Origin: Bacteroidota bacterium
GTDB lineage: Bacteria > Bacteroidota > JABWAT01
NCBI GenBank assembly: GCA_013360915.1
Contig: JABWAT010000002.1
Coordinates: 508,098 to 572,097, forward strand
Direction: 5' to 3'
Length of the DNA stretch: 64,000 nucleotides
Part shown: in pieces, positions 51,728 through 61,179 of the stretch
How positions within the stretch are numbered: position 1 is the stretch's first letter
How the letters are laid out: each line of letters opens with the position of its first letter
Position numbers and translations under genes: made by a program
Notes under the pieces: model-generated
Seen by the model: the letters and a program-made list of their open reading frames with translations, nothing else
What the model was told of the DNA's origin: nothing
Databases searched by the model: none

Positions 51728-53102
51728 TCTGCAACGGACGCAGACGGGCAGTGAAATGCCGTAAAACCGGTGCTTCGTACTCCAATTGCAATCCCCGTAC
51801 TGCCTCACGGTTCTGATACAGCGAAATCAGGGCTTCGGCCACGTAGGTCATGTGCATGGTGGTATAGACCCGTCGGGGAATGGCCAATCGGACCAGATCC
51901 AGTCTGGGCACCAATTCCTGTCCGGTAGCCGGGTCTTTCTTCCCGAACATTAGCGTCCCGATTTCCACCGTTCTGATTCCGAACTGCCGGTACAACTCAA
52001 CGACCAGAACCTGACCGGGAAAGTTTACCGGAGGAATGTGCGGATAAAAATGCCTCGCATCCACATAAACGGCATGACCACCGGCTGGCTGAATAACTGC
52101 AATTCCGGCCTGAGTGAGCAGATCAGCCAGATATTCCACCTGACTGGTCCGGTAGGCAAGGTAATTTTCATCCAGTACCTCGGTCAATCCAATCGCTATG
52201 GCCTCAAGATCCCGTCCGGCCAAACCGCCATAGGTGGGGAATCCTTCAATCAGGATCAGTAGGTTGGTGATCTGGCGGGCCAGTTGAGTATCATTCAAAG
52301 CCAGAAATCCGCCCATGTTGACCAATCCGTCCTTTTTAGCCGACATGGTGCATCCATCTGCATGAGAGAACATTTCCTGTGCGATCGATTCAATGCTCCG
52401 GTTGGCATATCCGGGTTCCCGTTTCTTGATAAACCAGGCATTCTCGGCAAAACGGCAGGCATCCAGAATCAGGGGCACTCCATACCGGTTCAGCAACTCC
52501 CGCACCTGGCGGATGTTTTCCATGGAAACGGGTTGTCCGCCGCCTGAGTTGTTGGTGATGGTGAGCATGCAGACCGGAATCCGTTCTTTACCATATTTTT
52601 TAAGGGCGGATTCCAGTTTTCCCAGATCCATGTTTCCTTTAAATGGGTGCAGATTACCTGGTTCATACGCTTCATCGATGACCAGATCGAGGGCAGTGGC
52701 TTTGTGAATTTCAATATTGGCCCGTGTGGTATCGAAATGACTGTTCGAAGGAATGATGCTGGTCTCATTGCATAGTGTTGAGAATAATAGGTTCTCAGCA
52801 ACCCGGCCCTGATGGGTGGGAATGATATGAGTAAAACCGGTTAGAGAACGCACCACCGATTCAAACCGGAAGAAGCTGCGGCTTCCCGCATAGGCCTCAT
52901 CTCCTACCATGAGACCTGCCCACTGGCGGTCACTCATGGCACTGGTTCCGCTGTCGGTCAGCAGATCAATAAAGATGGAATCCGATGGGATTGAGAACAG
53001 GTTGTTACCGGCAGTAAGAAGCAATTCATCTCTTTCTTCACGGGTGGTCATCCGGATCGGTTCCACTACCTTGATTTTGAAAGGTTCGGCAGGAAATTTC
53101 AT
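51717..53102 (-). CDS. tnaA: Tryptophanase (beta-eliminating lyase)
   Basis: PLP enzyme splitting tryptophan to indole, pyruvate and ammonia. 461 residues. FIDLLTDSGTSAMS, GDEAYAGSRSF, PTHQGR and SAKKDGLVNMGG with the PLP Lys place it in the tryptophanase/tyrosine phenol-lyase family. Two positions favour tryptophanase: Ile in VEIG, where tyrosine phenol-lyase has Arg, and His in VLRHFTARL, where it has Phe. The region before ATG 53102 holds no recognisable TnaC-type leader peptide. Divergent from the glycogen-debranching gene. Confidence 0.88.
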   Translation of the reverse strand: MKFPAEPFKIKVVEPIRMTTREERDELLLTAGNNLFSIPSDSIFIDLLTDSGTSAMSDRQWAGLMVGDEAYAGSRSFFRFESVVRSLTGFTHIIPTHQGRVAENLLFSTLCNETSIIPSNSHFDTTRANIEIHKATALDLVIDEAYEPGNLHPFKGNMDLGKLESALKKYGKERIPVCMLTITNNSGGGQPVSMENIRQVRELLNRYGVPLILDACRFAENAWFIKKREPGYANRSIESIAQEMFSHADGCTMSAKKDGLVNMGGFLALNDTQLARQITNLLILIEGFPTYGGLAGRDLEAIAIGLTEVLDENYLAYRTSQVEYLADLLTQAGIAVIQPAGGHAVYVDARHFYPHIPPVNFPGQVLVVELYRQFGIRTVEIGTLMFGKKDPATGQELVPRLDLVRLAIPRRVYTTMHMTYVAEALISLYQNREAVRGLQLEYEAPVLRHFTARLRPLQTKT

Positions 53103-53178
53103 GTGGGTCCTTTTCTGTGTTGGTCAGTTGCAAGTTATCAAAAAAAAGACAAATTGGTTAAGTACCCGACTGATGCGC

Positions 53179-53209
53179 TTGCGGGACTGGGATGAGGGTT
53201 GTACCTTGA
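53179..53209 (+). promoter_or_regulatory. Bacteroidota-type promoter for the debranching enzyme
   Basis: TTG (53179-53181), exactly 20 bases, then TACCTTGA (53202-53209), a degenerate form of TAnnTTTG. The transcript would start about ten bases before the ATG at 53228. Confidence 0.45.
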
Positions 53210-53227
53210 TATCCTGAGAAAAAACCT

Positions 53228-55318
53228 ATGAAGTCCCGGAAAAGAAAAACCGACCCATTGAAGTATATCGGATCCGATTTTGAAATTTCAAGAGGGCATC
53301 CGCTTCCGCTGGGTGCCAGTATTCAGCGGGGAGGTATCAACTTTTCGGTCTACTCCAAACATGCCACACAGGTCACTCTGGTGGTGATCAATCCGGAAAC
53401 TCAGGAGATTCAGTATGAATTTCCTTTCAATGAGGAGTACAACCGGACCGGTGATATCTGGCATTTGTTTGTCAAAGACCTGGATGTCAATATCGGGTAC
53501 GGATTCCGGATGGAACGGAAGCATAACCGATACCCGCACATTCACCGGTTTAATGAAGAGTTTGTTTTGCAGGATCCGTATGCCAGAGCACTGGCCGGGG
53601 GTCATGTCTGGAATACCCATCACAAAAAATCCCGGTTTTCGGTAATCTCAAATGATGAGTATGACTGGAAAACCGACCGTCCCCTGAACATTCCTCTCAG
53701 AGATACCATCATCTATGAACTCCATGTCAGAGGCTTTACCGCTCACCCTTCTTCAAAAGTGAAGGACAAGGGTACCTTTTCCGGATTAAAGGAGAAGATA
53801 CCCTACCTGAAGGATCTTGGAATCACAGCAGTTGAATTATTGCCGGTCACCGAGTTTGAAGAAAATGACGATTTTGAGCGGTATGATCCTGTTAATGGAA
53901 GCCGGTTGGTGAATTTCTGGGGTTACAGCCCCATTTCTTTCTTTGCTCCCAAAGCCGCTTATGCAGCAACCGGCGCTTCCCGGGGACAGGTGAGAGAATT
54001 CAAGGACATGGTAAAGGCCTTTCATGCAGCGGGAATTGAGGTGTTCCTGGATGTCGTTTTTAATCACACCGCAGAGGGCAATGAACTCGGTCCAACCTTT
54101 AACTTCAGGGGACTTGATAACGCCACATATTACATTATTGATCCGGTAACCGGTAAATACCACAATTATTCAGGTTGTGGAAATACCATGAACTGTAACC
54201 ATCCCTTTGTCAGGGACTTTATTCTGGATTGCCTCCGTTATTGGGTGACCGAAATGAAGGTTGATGGATTCCGGTTTGATCTGGCCAGTATTTTGGGGAG
54301 AGATACCGACGGGACTGTGTTAAATAACCCTCCGTTACTGGAACGGATCGCCGCCGACCCGGTTCTGTCTAAAACCAAAATCATTGCCGAAGCATGGGAT
54401 GCCGCCGGGCTGTATCAGGTTGGATCTTTCCCTCACTGGCACCGGTGGGCCGAATGGAACGGCAAATTCAGAGATGACATCCGGCGGTTTGTGAAAGGAG
54501 ATCCCGGACTGGCAGGAGAAATTGCGGCCCGCCTGACGGGTAGTGCCGATTTATATGAAAAATCGGGTCGGGCACCCTACGATAGCATCAATTTTATTAC
54601 CAGCCACGATGGTTTCACGATGGCAGATCTGGTTTCCTACAACCGGAAATACAACGAACCAAATGGAGAGAATAATCAGGATGGGTCCAATGACAACCAC
54701 AGCTGGAATTGCGGGGAAGAAGGACCTACCGAGGATCAGCCCATAAGAGAACTCCGGTTCAGACAGATCAAAAACCTGGCCACATTACTGATGGCTTCAA
54801 ACGGGGTCCCGATGTTACTCGCTGGCGATGAATTTGGCCGGACTCAGCAGGGAAATAATAATGCCTATTGCCATGATAACGAAATCAGTTGGGTTAACTG
54901 GCGGCTAAAATCAGAAAACAGCGGGCTGTTCCGGTTCTTTAAACTTCTGATAGCCTTCCGGAAAGCCAACCCCATCCTTCGGCGCGAACGCTTCGATGAG
55001 TACGATATTATCTGGCATGGCTTTAATTTATACGAACCCGATTGGTCAGAAGATGCCCGATGGATTTCGGTTCATTTTTCGGGTGCCAGATATCCTGAAC
55101 TCGAGGGTTGCAAACATATACAGCTGATCGCCAATGCTCATTGGGAACCGCATACTTTTGCCTTACCCAAACTTGTAGGTAAAACATGGTATGTAAAGGT
55201 GAACACGGCCAATGAGTCACCTGCAGATATCTGTTCGGATGGGAAGGAAACAGCCGCTGAGAATCAGGAACGTATTGAGGTGGCTCCGCGTTCAGTCCTG
55301 ATCCTGACCGGACTCTGA
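53228..55318 (+). CDS. glgX: Glycogen debranching enzyme GlgX (isoamylase-type, GH13)
   Basis: Hydrolyses alpha-1,6 branches of glycogen or limit dextrin. 696 residues. An N-terminal CBM48 (PLPLGASIQRGGINFSVYSKHA) precedes the catalytic barrel with DVVFNHTAEGNE, nucleophile Asp in DGFRFDLASILGRD, acid/base Glu in IIAEAWDAAGLYQVG, and FITSHDGFTMADLVSYN. NYSGCGNTMNCNHP is typical of the GlgX/TreX group. A C-terminal beta domain closes it. The 3' end overlaps the opposite lipoprotein gene by 27 bases. Confidence 0.93.
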   Translation: MKSRKRKTDPLKYIGSDFEISRGHPLPLGASIQRGGINFSVYSKHATQVTLVVINPETQEIQYEFPFNEEYNRTGDIWHLFVKDLDVNIGYGFRMERKHNRYPHIHRFNEEFVLQDPYARALAGGHVWNTHHKKSRFSVISNDEYDWKTDRPLNIPLRDTIIYELHVRGFTAHPSSKVKDKGTFSGLKEKIPYLKDLGITAVELLPVTEFEENDDFERYDPVNGSRLVNFWGYSPISFFAPKAAYAATGASRGQVREFKDMVKAFHAAGIEVFLDVVFNHTAEGNELGPTFNFRGLDNATYYIIDPVTGKYHNYSGCGNTMNCNHPFVRDFILDCLRYWVTEMKVDGFRFDLASILGRDTDGTVLNNPPLLERIAADPVLSKTKIIAEAWDAAGLYQVGSFPHWHRWAEWNGKFRDDIRRFVKGDPGLAGEIAARLTGSADLYEKSGRAPYDSINFITSHDGFTMADLVSYNRKYNEPNGENNQDGSNDNHSWNCGEEGPTEDQPIRELRFRQIKNLATLLMASNGVPMLLAGDEFGRTQQGNNNAYCHDNEISWVNWRLKSENSGLFRFFKLLIAFRKANPILRRERFDEYDIIWHGFNLYEPDWSEDARWISVHFSGARYPELEGCKHIQLIANAHWEPHTFALPKLVGKTWYVKVNTANESPADICSDGKETAAENQERIEVAPRSVLILTGL

Positions 55319-55630
55319 GCCATTGCCGGCTACCACTGCTCCCGAGGCAATTTCATTGTTTAAATGGTCCAGGACTCTAACCAGATAAATACCGGGAACC
55401 ACCAGATTTCCTCTGTCATCCTTCTTATCCCATTCATAAATCAGAATGCCCCTCTCAAGAGTATCGGTTCGGATGAGCGTGTGATAGGAATTGGAAATCT
55501 CTGCCCGGGTGATGGTGGTTAATGAAGTCGGACGGGGAAGTTTGAAAACAAGGGTGGTGCTGAGTGAACCTGATTCTTGACAACCAGTCAGAATAAGAAG
55601 AACTACAAAAGTGGTCAGTAACTTTTTCAT
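55292..55630 (-). CDS. Small lipoprotein with FlgD-Ig-like segment
   Basis: 112 residues. Lipoprotein signal peptide with lipobox LTGC at about residues 14-17. The remaining domain ends with IYEWDKKDDRGNLVVPGIYLVRV, a form seen in FlgD-type Ig folds used as C-terminal modules in the FCB group. Start overlaps the end of the upstream barrel-like gene by four bases. Confidence 0.75.
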   Translation of the reverse strand: MKKLLTTFVVLLILTGCQESGSLSTTLVFKLPRPTSLTTITRAEISNSYHTLIRTDTLERGILIYEWDKKDDRGNLVVPGIYLVRVLDHLNNEIASGAVVAGNGSESGQDQD

Positions 55631-56412
55631 AGCGTGAGTCCCACAACCAGTGAAACATATAACATTTCAAATGAAGGCTGATATCCATCAGATGATTTGC
55701 CTGAGGCAGGCTTCTTTTTGATATCTCTGGAAATATGAAACTGATACCCGGGGCGGACTTCGAAATAGCCGATTTTGTTCTCAAAATACCGGCCCACCAT
55801 GACTGATACGCCGGCCACTCTGCCCTCAATGTTCAGTATATCCTTGATGATTTTCTCGGAACCGTTTGTTTTGTAACTCAATGCCTCCCGGCGGGTATCG
55901 TTTACCCATCCGAAAAAGCCTCCAAAACCGTAATTGAGCTCCGAATTTTTAACTGAAACCGAAAAGAGTCGTTCCAGATGGATACTGACGGTTTGCAAGC
56001 GATGTTCGATCAGAAAATCGCCCGTTCCGCTTTCCTGGAAAAAATTGAATGAATTAAAGAAACCTTCCATGCCGGAAGATTTTGAATTGATCAGTTCTGA
56101 CCGGATGGAAAGCCGGAGACGCAGACCGGTATCCCGGTTAAAGACGGAGGTTCCAAAATGAAACGATGGTCCGGCAGACAGATCTGATCCGTCGAGATCG
56201 TACTGTTTATCCAGTGTTTCCAGAAGTTTGTCATCCTGACCGAAGGAATACTGGCTGTAGCCGAGCCCTCCCTCAATCTGGATCAGCAGATCCCGGCCTG
56301 ATTCAAGCGGAATGGTCCGCTTCTGGATCTGTGTAACGGCCTGTTGGGGAATAATCATCAGTAAAACAAGGGCAATCACCAGAAAATACAAGGAGCGATG
56401 TAAAGACATCAT
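55627..56412 (-). CDS. Outer-membrane beta-barrel-like protein
   Basis: Not assigned to a named family. 261 residues with a signal peptide (LYFLVIALVLLMIIPQQAVTQ), then alternating amphipathic strands (LRLRLSIRSEL, LNYGFGGFFGWV, YFEVRPGYQFHIS) and the closing segment VSLVVGLTL that fits an outer-membrane barrel terminus. Co-transcribed with the following lipoprotein gene. Confidence 0.7.
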   Translation of the reverse strand: MMSLHRSLYFLVIALVLLMIIPQQAVTQIQKRTIPLESGRDLLIQIEGGLGYSQYSFGQDDKLLETLDKQYDLDGSDLSAGPSFHFGTSVFNRDTGLRLRLSIRSELINSKSSGMEGFFNSFNFFQESGTGDFLIEHRLQTVSIHLERLFSVSVKNSELNYGFGGFFGWVNDTRREALSYKTNGSEKIIKDILNIEGRVAGVSVMVGRYFENKIGYFEVRPGYQFHISRDIKKKPASGKSSDGYQPSFEMLYVSLVVGLTL

Positions 56413-56433
56413 CAGTTCATCCTTTCAAGGTAC

Positions 56434-57870
56434 TCAGGAACGGGTCATAACAACGATTGACTCTATATGCCAGGTATGCGGAAACATATCCACCGGTTGA
56501 ACAGGTCCGGGCAGATACCTGGCTTCTCTCAGGATGGACATGTCCCGTGCCTGTGTCACCGGATTACATGAAATATATATAATCCGATCCGCTCCAAGTG
56601 AGGGCAATTTCCGTGTCAGTGCATCCGGAAGACCGGCACGCGGAGGATCGACCACTACAATATCGGGTTGCCCGTACTGAACGGACCAGCTATCCAACTC
56701 GTCAAACTGCTTCGACAAATCACCACAGAAAAAGTCAGCGTTGGTGATCCCGTTCAACCGGGCATTTTCCTTCGCATTTTCAACAGCTTCTGGTCTGATC
56801 TCCATTCCAACCACCTTTCTGACTGAACGGGCAGCGAGCAGGCCAATGGTGCCCGGCCCGCAAAACAGGTCATACAAATGGTCGTTCCCGGTTAGCTGGG
56901 CCATCCTGAAAGCGGTTTCAAACAATTTTTCAGCCTGATACGTGTTTGTCTGGAAAAAAGATTCCGGATGAATCCTGAAACGGATTCCACCCAGCATTTC
57001 TTCCAGATGATCTTTTCCTGCCAGAATCCGGGTTCCTTCTCCCCGGGGAACGGGCCCCGGTCCGGAATGGGTGATCTGAATCAGACTGGTAATTTCTGGA
57101 AAATGGGCGGTTAACCGGGTAGCCAGTCGATCCAGCAATGCCCTGTCATCAACCGTTGTGACCAGAATGACCATCAAATCGGCGGTGTGTGCTGCCTGTC
57201 TGATAATCAGGGATCTCCAGAAGCCGTGATGCGATTTTATGGACCAGGGCAGAAAACCCGAGTCCAGGGAAAAAGCTTTAATTTCTTCTAGCAGCCGGTT
57301 GGCAACGGGGGATTGTAACAGGCAATGATCAATATCCACTATCTTATCAAATCGCCCGGGCACATGAAGTCCAAGGGCAAAATTCGAAGGTTTTTCACTC
57401 AGTCCGGCTGTTTCGCTGGTAAGCAACCAACGGTTATCAGAAAAAGTGAAATCCATTTTATTACGGTACCCCGTTTCCCGCGGAGAACCGAGAGTTGGGA
57501 GAACCGTCAGATCTTTGAAACCGCCGATACGCTGCATGGCATCCATGACGTGTTCGCGTTTGGCTTCAAGCTGATGTGAATACCCGAAATGCTGCCATTT
57601 ACAGCCTCCGCAAGTACCAAAATGATGGCAACCCGGCTCTGTCCTTCCGGGGCCTGCAGAAACCACATCCACCAATCTGGCTTCCGCATAGGTTCCCTTT
57701 ACTTTTTGTATCTGAATCGAAACCACGTCACCGGGTATTCCACCATTCACAAAGAGGACAAACTCGTTGTACCGGGCAATGCTTTTTCCTTCCAGACCCG
57801 TCCGCTCAATGGTGACCTGAAGCATTTCACCACGCCGGACCGGCAATTCTCTGGCTGTTTCCTTTGACAT
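56434..57870 (-). CDS. rlmD: Class I SAM-dependent (uracil-5-)-methyltransferase, TrmA/RlmD family
   Basis: Makes m5U in 23S rRNA or tRNA; which target is uncertain. 478 residues. An N-terminal TRAM domain (about 12-70) precedes an iron-sulphur-type cysteine set CHHFGTCGGCKWQH plus a later Cys in DIDHCLLQ. The methyltransferase part has LYDLFCGPGTIGL, VVVDPPRAG and the catalytic Cys in YISCNPVTQARD. Divergent from the P-loop gene across a 103-base AT-rich gap. Confidence 0.9.
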   Translation of the reverse strand: MSKETARELPVRRGEMLQVTIERTGLEGKSIARYNEFVLFVNGGIPGDVVSIQIQKVKGTYAEARLVDVVSAGPGRTEPGCHHFGTCGGCKWQHFGYSHQLEAKREHVMDAMQRIGGFKDLTVLPTLGSPRETGYRNKMDFTFSDNRWLLTSETAGLSEKPSNFALGLHVPGRFDKIVDIDHCLLQSPVANRLLEEIKAFSLDSGFLPWSIKSHHGFWRSLIIRQAAHTADLMVILVTTVDDRALLDRLATRLTAHFPEITSLIQITHSGPGPVPRGEGTRILAGKDHLEEMLGGIRFRIHPESFFQTNTYQAEKLFETAFRMAQLTGNDHLYDLFCGPGTIGLLAARSVRKVVGMEIRPEAVENAKENARLNGITNADFFCGDLSKQFDELDSWSVQYGQPDIVVVDPPRAGLPDALTRKLPSLGADRIIYISCNPVTQARDMSILREARYLPGPVQPVDMFPHTWHIESIVVMTRS

Positions 57871-57973
57871 TTGGTAATTGTAACGGATTGAATTAAATTA
57901 AGTAATTGATTTTGCTTAACATAAATAAGCATTTTTAAAAGTAGTCACGCGGCACGAAAGAGTAAACCAACCG

Positions 57974-58558
57974 TTGCAAAACATATACCCGGAACCAATC
58001 GGAATCCCTGGTACCCTGGTCCGGTTTTCTGCCGGATCGGTGGCCTTAACCGGACTTCCCGGAACTGGGAAAACAACTCTCGGGTATCTGTTGTGTCAGG
58101 AAACCGGTGTTTTGGTATCAGACGGTCGTCTGCATGTAACAATGACAGATGGACTGATGGCTCATCCGCCCTTTAACCCGCACTTTCATTTCGGGTTTCC
58201 GCCCATGTTGCCGGGGCTGATTCATGGGGAACCGGAATCAATTGTTGATCAGGAATCCGGAAAACTGATCACCCTGGTTAATCCGGATTGTTCTGATACC
58301 GGGCTTCCAGCGAAAATTACCGATCTGTTCTGGCTCGAAAGGACCGGGTTGAAACAGCCCACCATTCTTCGGGCCTCGGTAACCGAATTATCCTCATTAC
58401 TGAGGCAGAATCGGTACCCGATTCCTGATCAGGGGTTAGAAGGCTGCCGGTTATTCAGGCTCCGGATTCCGGGTGATCCCGGTGCTTTCAGAAAAGCCGC
58501 CAAACAGATTGGTTCTGAAATGAAGGCACTGCATCTCATTCAACCAACCTCAATATAA
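57974..58558 (+). CDS. HPr-kinase-like P-loop protein
   Basis: 194 residues starting at TTG 57974; there is no good ATG. Walker A GLPGTGKTT is at residues 27-35 and is followed by LVSDGRLHV, a layout resembling the C-terminal catalytic domain of HPr kinase/phosphorylase (P-loop then an Asp-bearing strand). The N-terminal HPrK domain and its signature sequence are absent, so similarity is partial. The rest, including DLFWLERTG and a C-terminal helix, is unrecognised. A HAD-like gene follows after nine bases. Confidence 0.6.
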   Translation: MQNIYPEPIGIPGTLVRFSAGSVALTGLPGTGKTTLGYLLCQETGVLVSDGRLHVTMTDGLMAHPPFNPHFHFGFPPMLPGLIHGEPESIVDQESGKLITLVNPDCSDTGLPAKITDLFWLERTGLKQPTILRASVTELSSLLRQNRYPIPDQGLEGCRLFRLRIPGDPGAFRKAAKQIGSEMKALHLIQPTSI

Positions 58559-58567
58559 AGGTCTCAC

Positions 58568-59290
58568 ATGATTCGTGGTGTTTTATACAGTCTCAATGCC
58601 CTGATGGGTGAGTCCTATGAAGATGAGGAATTTCTTGACACTCCTGTGCGAATCCGGCGACGCGAATGTCCTGAACTGCGCGCCTTTATCGGTCCGCACA
58701 AGTGGCGGACCCGGGTGCTTGAAGACATCCGGCTGCGTGTAAAAAGCGAGGTTCTGGCCGGGAAACCCCGCAATGAATATCCAGATATACTTAAACTGAT
58801 AAGGAATGTCCTGTCTCATCATTCAGACAAACCGGTTCCGGATGATCTTCCAGAAAAAGTGTTGAGGATTCTTGACCGGTTCTCTGGTTTTACCTTTTCA
58901 GATCTGACCATGCGGGTCATTCAGGAAGTGTACCGTCGGAATTATGTGCAGGCCATTGTGGCGAACAGTATCATACCTGCCCGTTTTTATTCAGATCACT
59001 TCACTCAGTCCGGCGTCAGCCGGTTTTTCGAGGCCATTATTACCAGCTCGGATCTGGAAGTCGCCAAACCCGATCCTGCCATTTTCGAATTTGCTCTTGA
59101 AGCCCTGCAGTTCAAGGCAGAAGAGCTTATTTTTGTGGCTGATTCGCTTGAAACAGATGTGATGGGCGGGGTTCAGATGGGAATCCGTACCATCCTGCTG
59201 AACCGATACACCCGCATTCCGGTCGTTCCACGTGGTGTGGAAGTGGTTCAGGATTTCAGGCAGCTTATTGCAAAATTACAACCTCTATAA
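58568..59290 (+). CDS. HAD-superfamily protein lacking catalytic aspartates
   Basis: 240 residues with the HAD-IA fold order, but motif I reads GVLYSLNAL: the nucleophile Asp is Ser8 and the acid/base Asp is Asn10. Motif II Ser134, motif III Lys167 (in KPDPAIF) and motif IV Asp192/Asp197 ([11 protein letters not shown]) are kept. Without Asp8 the phosphohydrolase reaction is not expected, so it is probably a binding or regulatory pseudoenzyme. It sits between the P-loop gene and deoC. Confidence 0.82.
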   Translation: MIRGVLYSLNALMGESYEDEEFLDTPVRIRRRECPELRAFIGPHKWRTRVLEDIRLRVKSEVLAGKPRNEYPDILKLIRNVLSHHSDKPVPDDLPEKVLRILDRFSGFTFSDLTMRVIQEVYRRNYVQAIVANSIIPARFYSDHFTQSGVSRFFEAIITSSDLEVAKPDPAIFEFALEALQFKAEELIFVADSLETDVMGGVQMGIRTILLNRYTRIPVVPRGVEVVQDFRQLIAKLQPL

Positions 59291-59297
59291 TTTGCCC

Positions 59298-60182
59298 ATG
59301 GAAAATCAATCAAAACTGATCGAAAAGGTCATTCTGTCCGTCGTCCGTGAGGATACACGCCAGAAATCGGAACCTGTTAAATGTCACGATACCCTGTATG
59401 GAACCTGTGTACATGGCTGGGATTGCCCATCGCACAAGGCGCAGGCCGTCAACCGGATTATTGAGGCAGGTGCATGCCGGGTTGGCAACTCCATCGGAAG
59501 CTGTGATGTGATCCCGGCTGTAGCCCGGATGATAGATCACACCCTTCTTAAACCGGAGGCCACAGAAAAGGACGTAAGGCAGTTGTGCAAGGAGGCTGCA
59601 CAATATCAGTTTGCATCAGTCTGCATTAATCCCGGTTGGATCCCGCTGGCTGCTTCCATGTTGCGTGATACAAAGGTGGATGTGTGTACAGTGATCGGAT
59701 TTCCATTGGGAGCTACCAGCACGAAAGCCAAACGTGAAGAGACCCGTATTGCCATCGAAGAAGGCGCCACCGAAGTGGACATGGTTATTAATGTGGGTTG
59801 GCTGAAATCAGGATTGACCGATGCCGTTGAGGATGATATACGGGCGGTTGTTGAACAGGCCGCCTGTAACCACGTGCTGACCAAAGTGATTCTGGAAACC
59901 TGTCTGCTGACCGACGAGGAAAAAGTAATTGCCTGTATTCTGTCGAAAAATGCAGGAGCTCATTTTGTGAAAACCTCCACCGGTTTTAGCAAAGGCGGAG
60001 CAACTGTGCAGGACATTGCCCTGATGCGTCAGGTTGTGGGTCCGATGATGGGTGTTAAAGCATCGGGCGGAGTACGCTCCTGGGAAGATGCCGAGAAGAT
60101 GATCGCCTCCGGTGCAAACCGCATCGGTGCAAGTGCCTCTGTAGCCATCGTGAAACATGAAACCAGTAAAAGTACTTATTAG
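59298..60182 (+). CDS. deoC: Deoxyribose-phosphate aldolase with N-terminal extension
   Basis: Cleaves 2-deoxyribose-5-phosphate to glyceraldehyde-3-phosphate and acetaldehyde. 294 residues from ATG 59298. The TIM-barrel core starts near residue 78 ([12 protein letters not shown]), has [14 protein letters not shown] with the catalytic Asp, Schiff-base Lys in [13 protein letters not shown] and Lys in [10 protein letters not shown]. Before it lies an extra segment of about 75 residues with five Cys (29, 37, 43, 60, 69), absent from E. coli DeoC. The 3' end overlaps the SPOR gene by 26 bases. Confidence 0.92.
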   Translation: MENQSKLIEKVILSVVREDTRQKSEPVKCHDTLYGTCVHGWDCPSHKAQAVNRIIEAGACRVGNSIGSCDVIPAVARMIDHTLLKPEATEKDVRQLCKEAAQYQFASVCINPGWIPLAASMLRDTKVDVCTVIGFPLGATSTKAKREETRIAIEEGATEVDMVINVGWLKSGLTDAVEDDIRAVVEQAACNHVLTKVILETCLLTDEEKVIACILSKNAGAHFVKTSTGFSKGGATVQDIALMRQVVGPMMGVKASGGVRSWEDAEKMIASGANRIGASASVAIVKHETSKSTY

Positions 60183-60654
60183 TCTGCTGCTTCCGGCAGT
60201 CATTTCCTGCGGTAGCACCCCTCAGGGAACCGGACCAGCATCGGGAGGAGCAAAGGTCACTGCGGCAGCCAACCCGCTCGATACTTTACGCTGGAACCTG
60301 ACCCGAACGCCTTTTGAACCCAGAATGACTCCGAAAATTATCGGACCCAACCTGTCCGATGAATGGCTCAGAATTCAGACGGATACCACAGAATCGGCCG
60401 GTGAGGAGACTCTCCTTGGCAGCAGGGGATTCAGAATTCAGGTTTTTGCAAAACCGGACAGGGCATTGGCTGAACAGGTTCTGATGGAAGCCCGGCTGAT
60501 TTCCGGGTTACCTGCTTATTTGTCCTATCAGGCTCCTAATTATATCGTCAGGATTGGGAATTTTCCCAATGAGGCCCGTGCGCGTGCCAGTCTGGAATCA
60601 CTGGAAAACCGATACCCGAATGGCACCGTGGTGCCGGATTTTATAGAAAAATAG
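60157..60654 (+). CDS. SPOR-domain lipoprotein
   Basis: 165 residues. Signal peptide with lipobox ISCG near residue 18. A disordered linker is followed by a SPOR domain in the C-terminal 75 residues ([40 protein letters not shown]). SPOR domains bind denuded peptidoglycan at division sites. Its ATG lies inside deoC. Confidence 0.85.
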   Translation: MKPVKVLISLLLPAVISCGSTPQGTGPASGGAKVTAAANPLDTLRWNLTRTPFEPRMTPKIIGPNLSDEWLRIQTDTTESAGEETLLGSRGFRIQVFAKPDRALAEQVLMEARLISGLPAYLSYQAPNYIVRIGNFPNEARARASLESLENRYPNGTVVPDFIEK

Positions 60655-60663
60655 GTTTCAGGT

Positions 60664-61068
60664 TTATTTAGGACCCGCAACCGTACTCATCAGGTCCCCT
60701 GCAGGTTCATACCGTATCTGCTCAAATTGTACATCAGGAAAACCCTCTTGCAGGGAACTGGCCCAGAAAAGTCCAACCACCGACCGGGTGGCTGGTTTCA
60801 GTGTAATCTGGCTCTGATGACGGTCTGATTGTACGGATGGAATCAGATATAACGTGAACCAGACCCGTTGACCGGATTCATTTTTCACTTCAACATAATA
60901 GCCGGTTCTTTTTCCATCCTCCGATGGTTTTGCCGTTGATAACCGGTATTGTAATTGAGAATGCCCCTGTACGACCTGCCATCCGGACCATTTGGATTGG
61001 CCCGAAACCGGGGAAGAGCTGATAAGTGAGGTCAGGCAAATAATAACTGGAATAAGGTAAGTTTTCAT
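60664..61068 (-). CDS. Small secreted protein of unknown function
   Basis: Not recognised. 134 residues with a signal peptide (LIPVIICLTSLISSSPVSGQ). The mature part is a single beta-rich domain (YYVEVKNESGQRVWFTLYL, SQITLKPATRSVVGLFWA). ATG 61068 is chosen for the signal peptide; the frame extends further upstream. A TATTTTTG element lies upstream on the minus strand without a well-spaced partner. Confidence 0.65.
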   Translation of the reverse strand: MKTYLIPVIICLTSLISSSPVSGQSKWSGWQVVQGHSQLQYRLSTAKPSEDGKRTGYYVEVKNESGQRVWFTLYLIPSVQSDRHQSQITLKPATRSVVGLFWASSLQEGFPDVQFEQIRYEPAGDLMSTVAGPK

Positions 61069-61179
61069 AGATGGCCTTTTACTCGGTAAACAAAAATAAT
61101 TACTGCAATCGCCGATAATTACAATACAAATATAGTGCATTATCCAATAATATATTAATAAATAAAGTCATCGTTTGTA

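Noticed and set aside
51717-53102. Tyrosine phenol-lyase instead of tryptophanase
   Set aside because: The position that is Arg in tyrosine phenol-lyase is Ile here (VEIG), and the C-terminal VLRHFTARL has the tryptophanase His.
59224-59239. parS-like site with GTTCCACGTGG
   Set aside because: Only the left half matches the parS palindrome; the right half diverges and the site is inside the HAD gene, far from parAB. A CACGTGAA core near 10963 is likewise partial.
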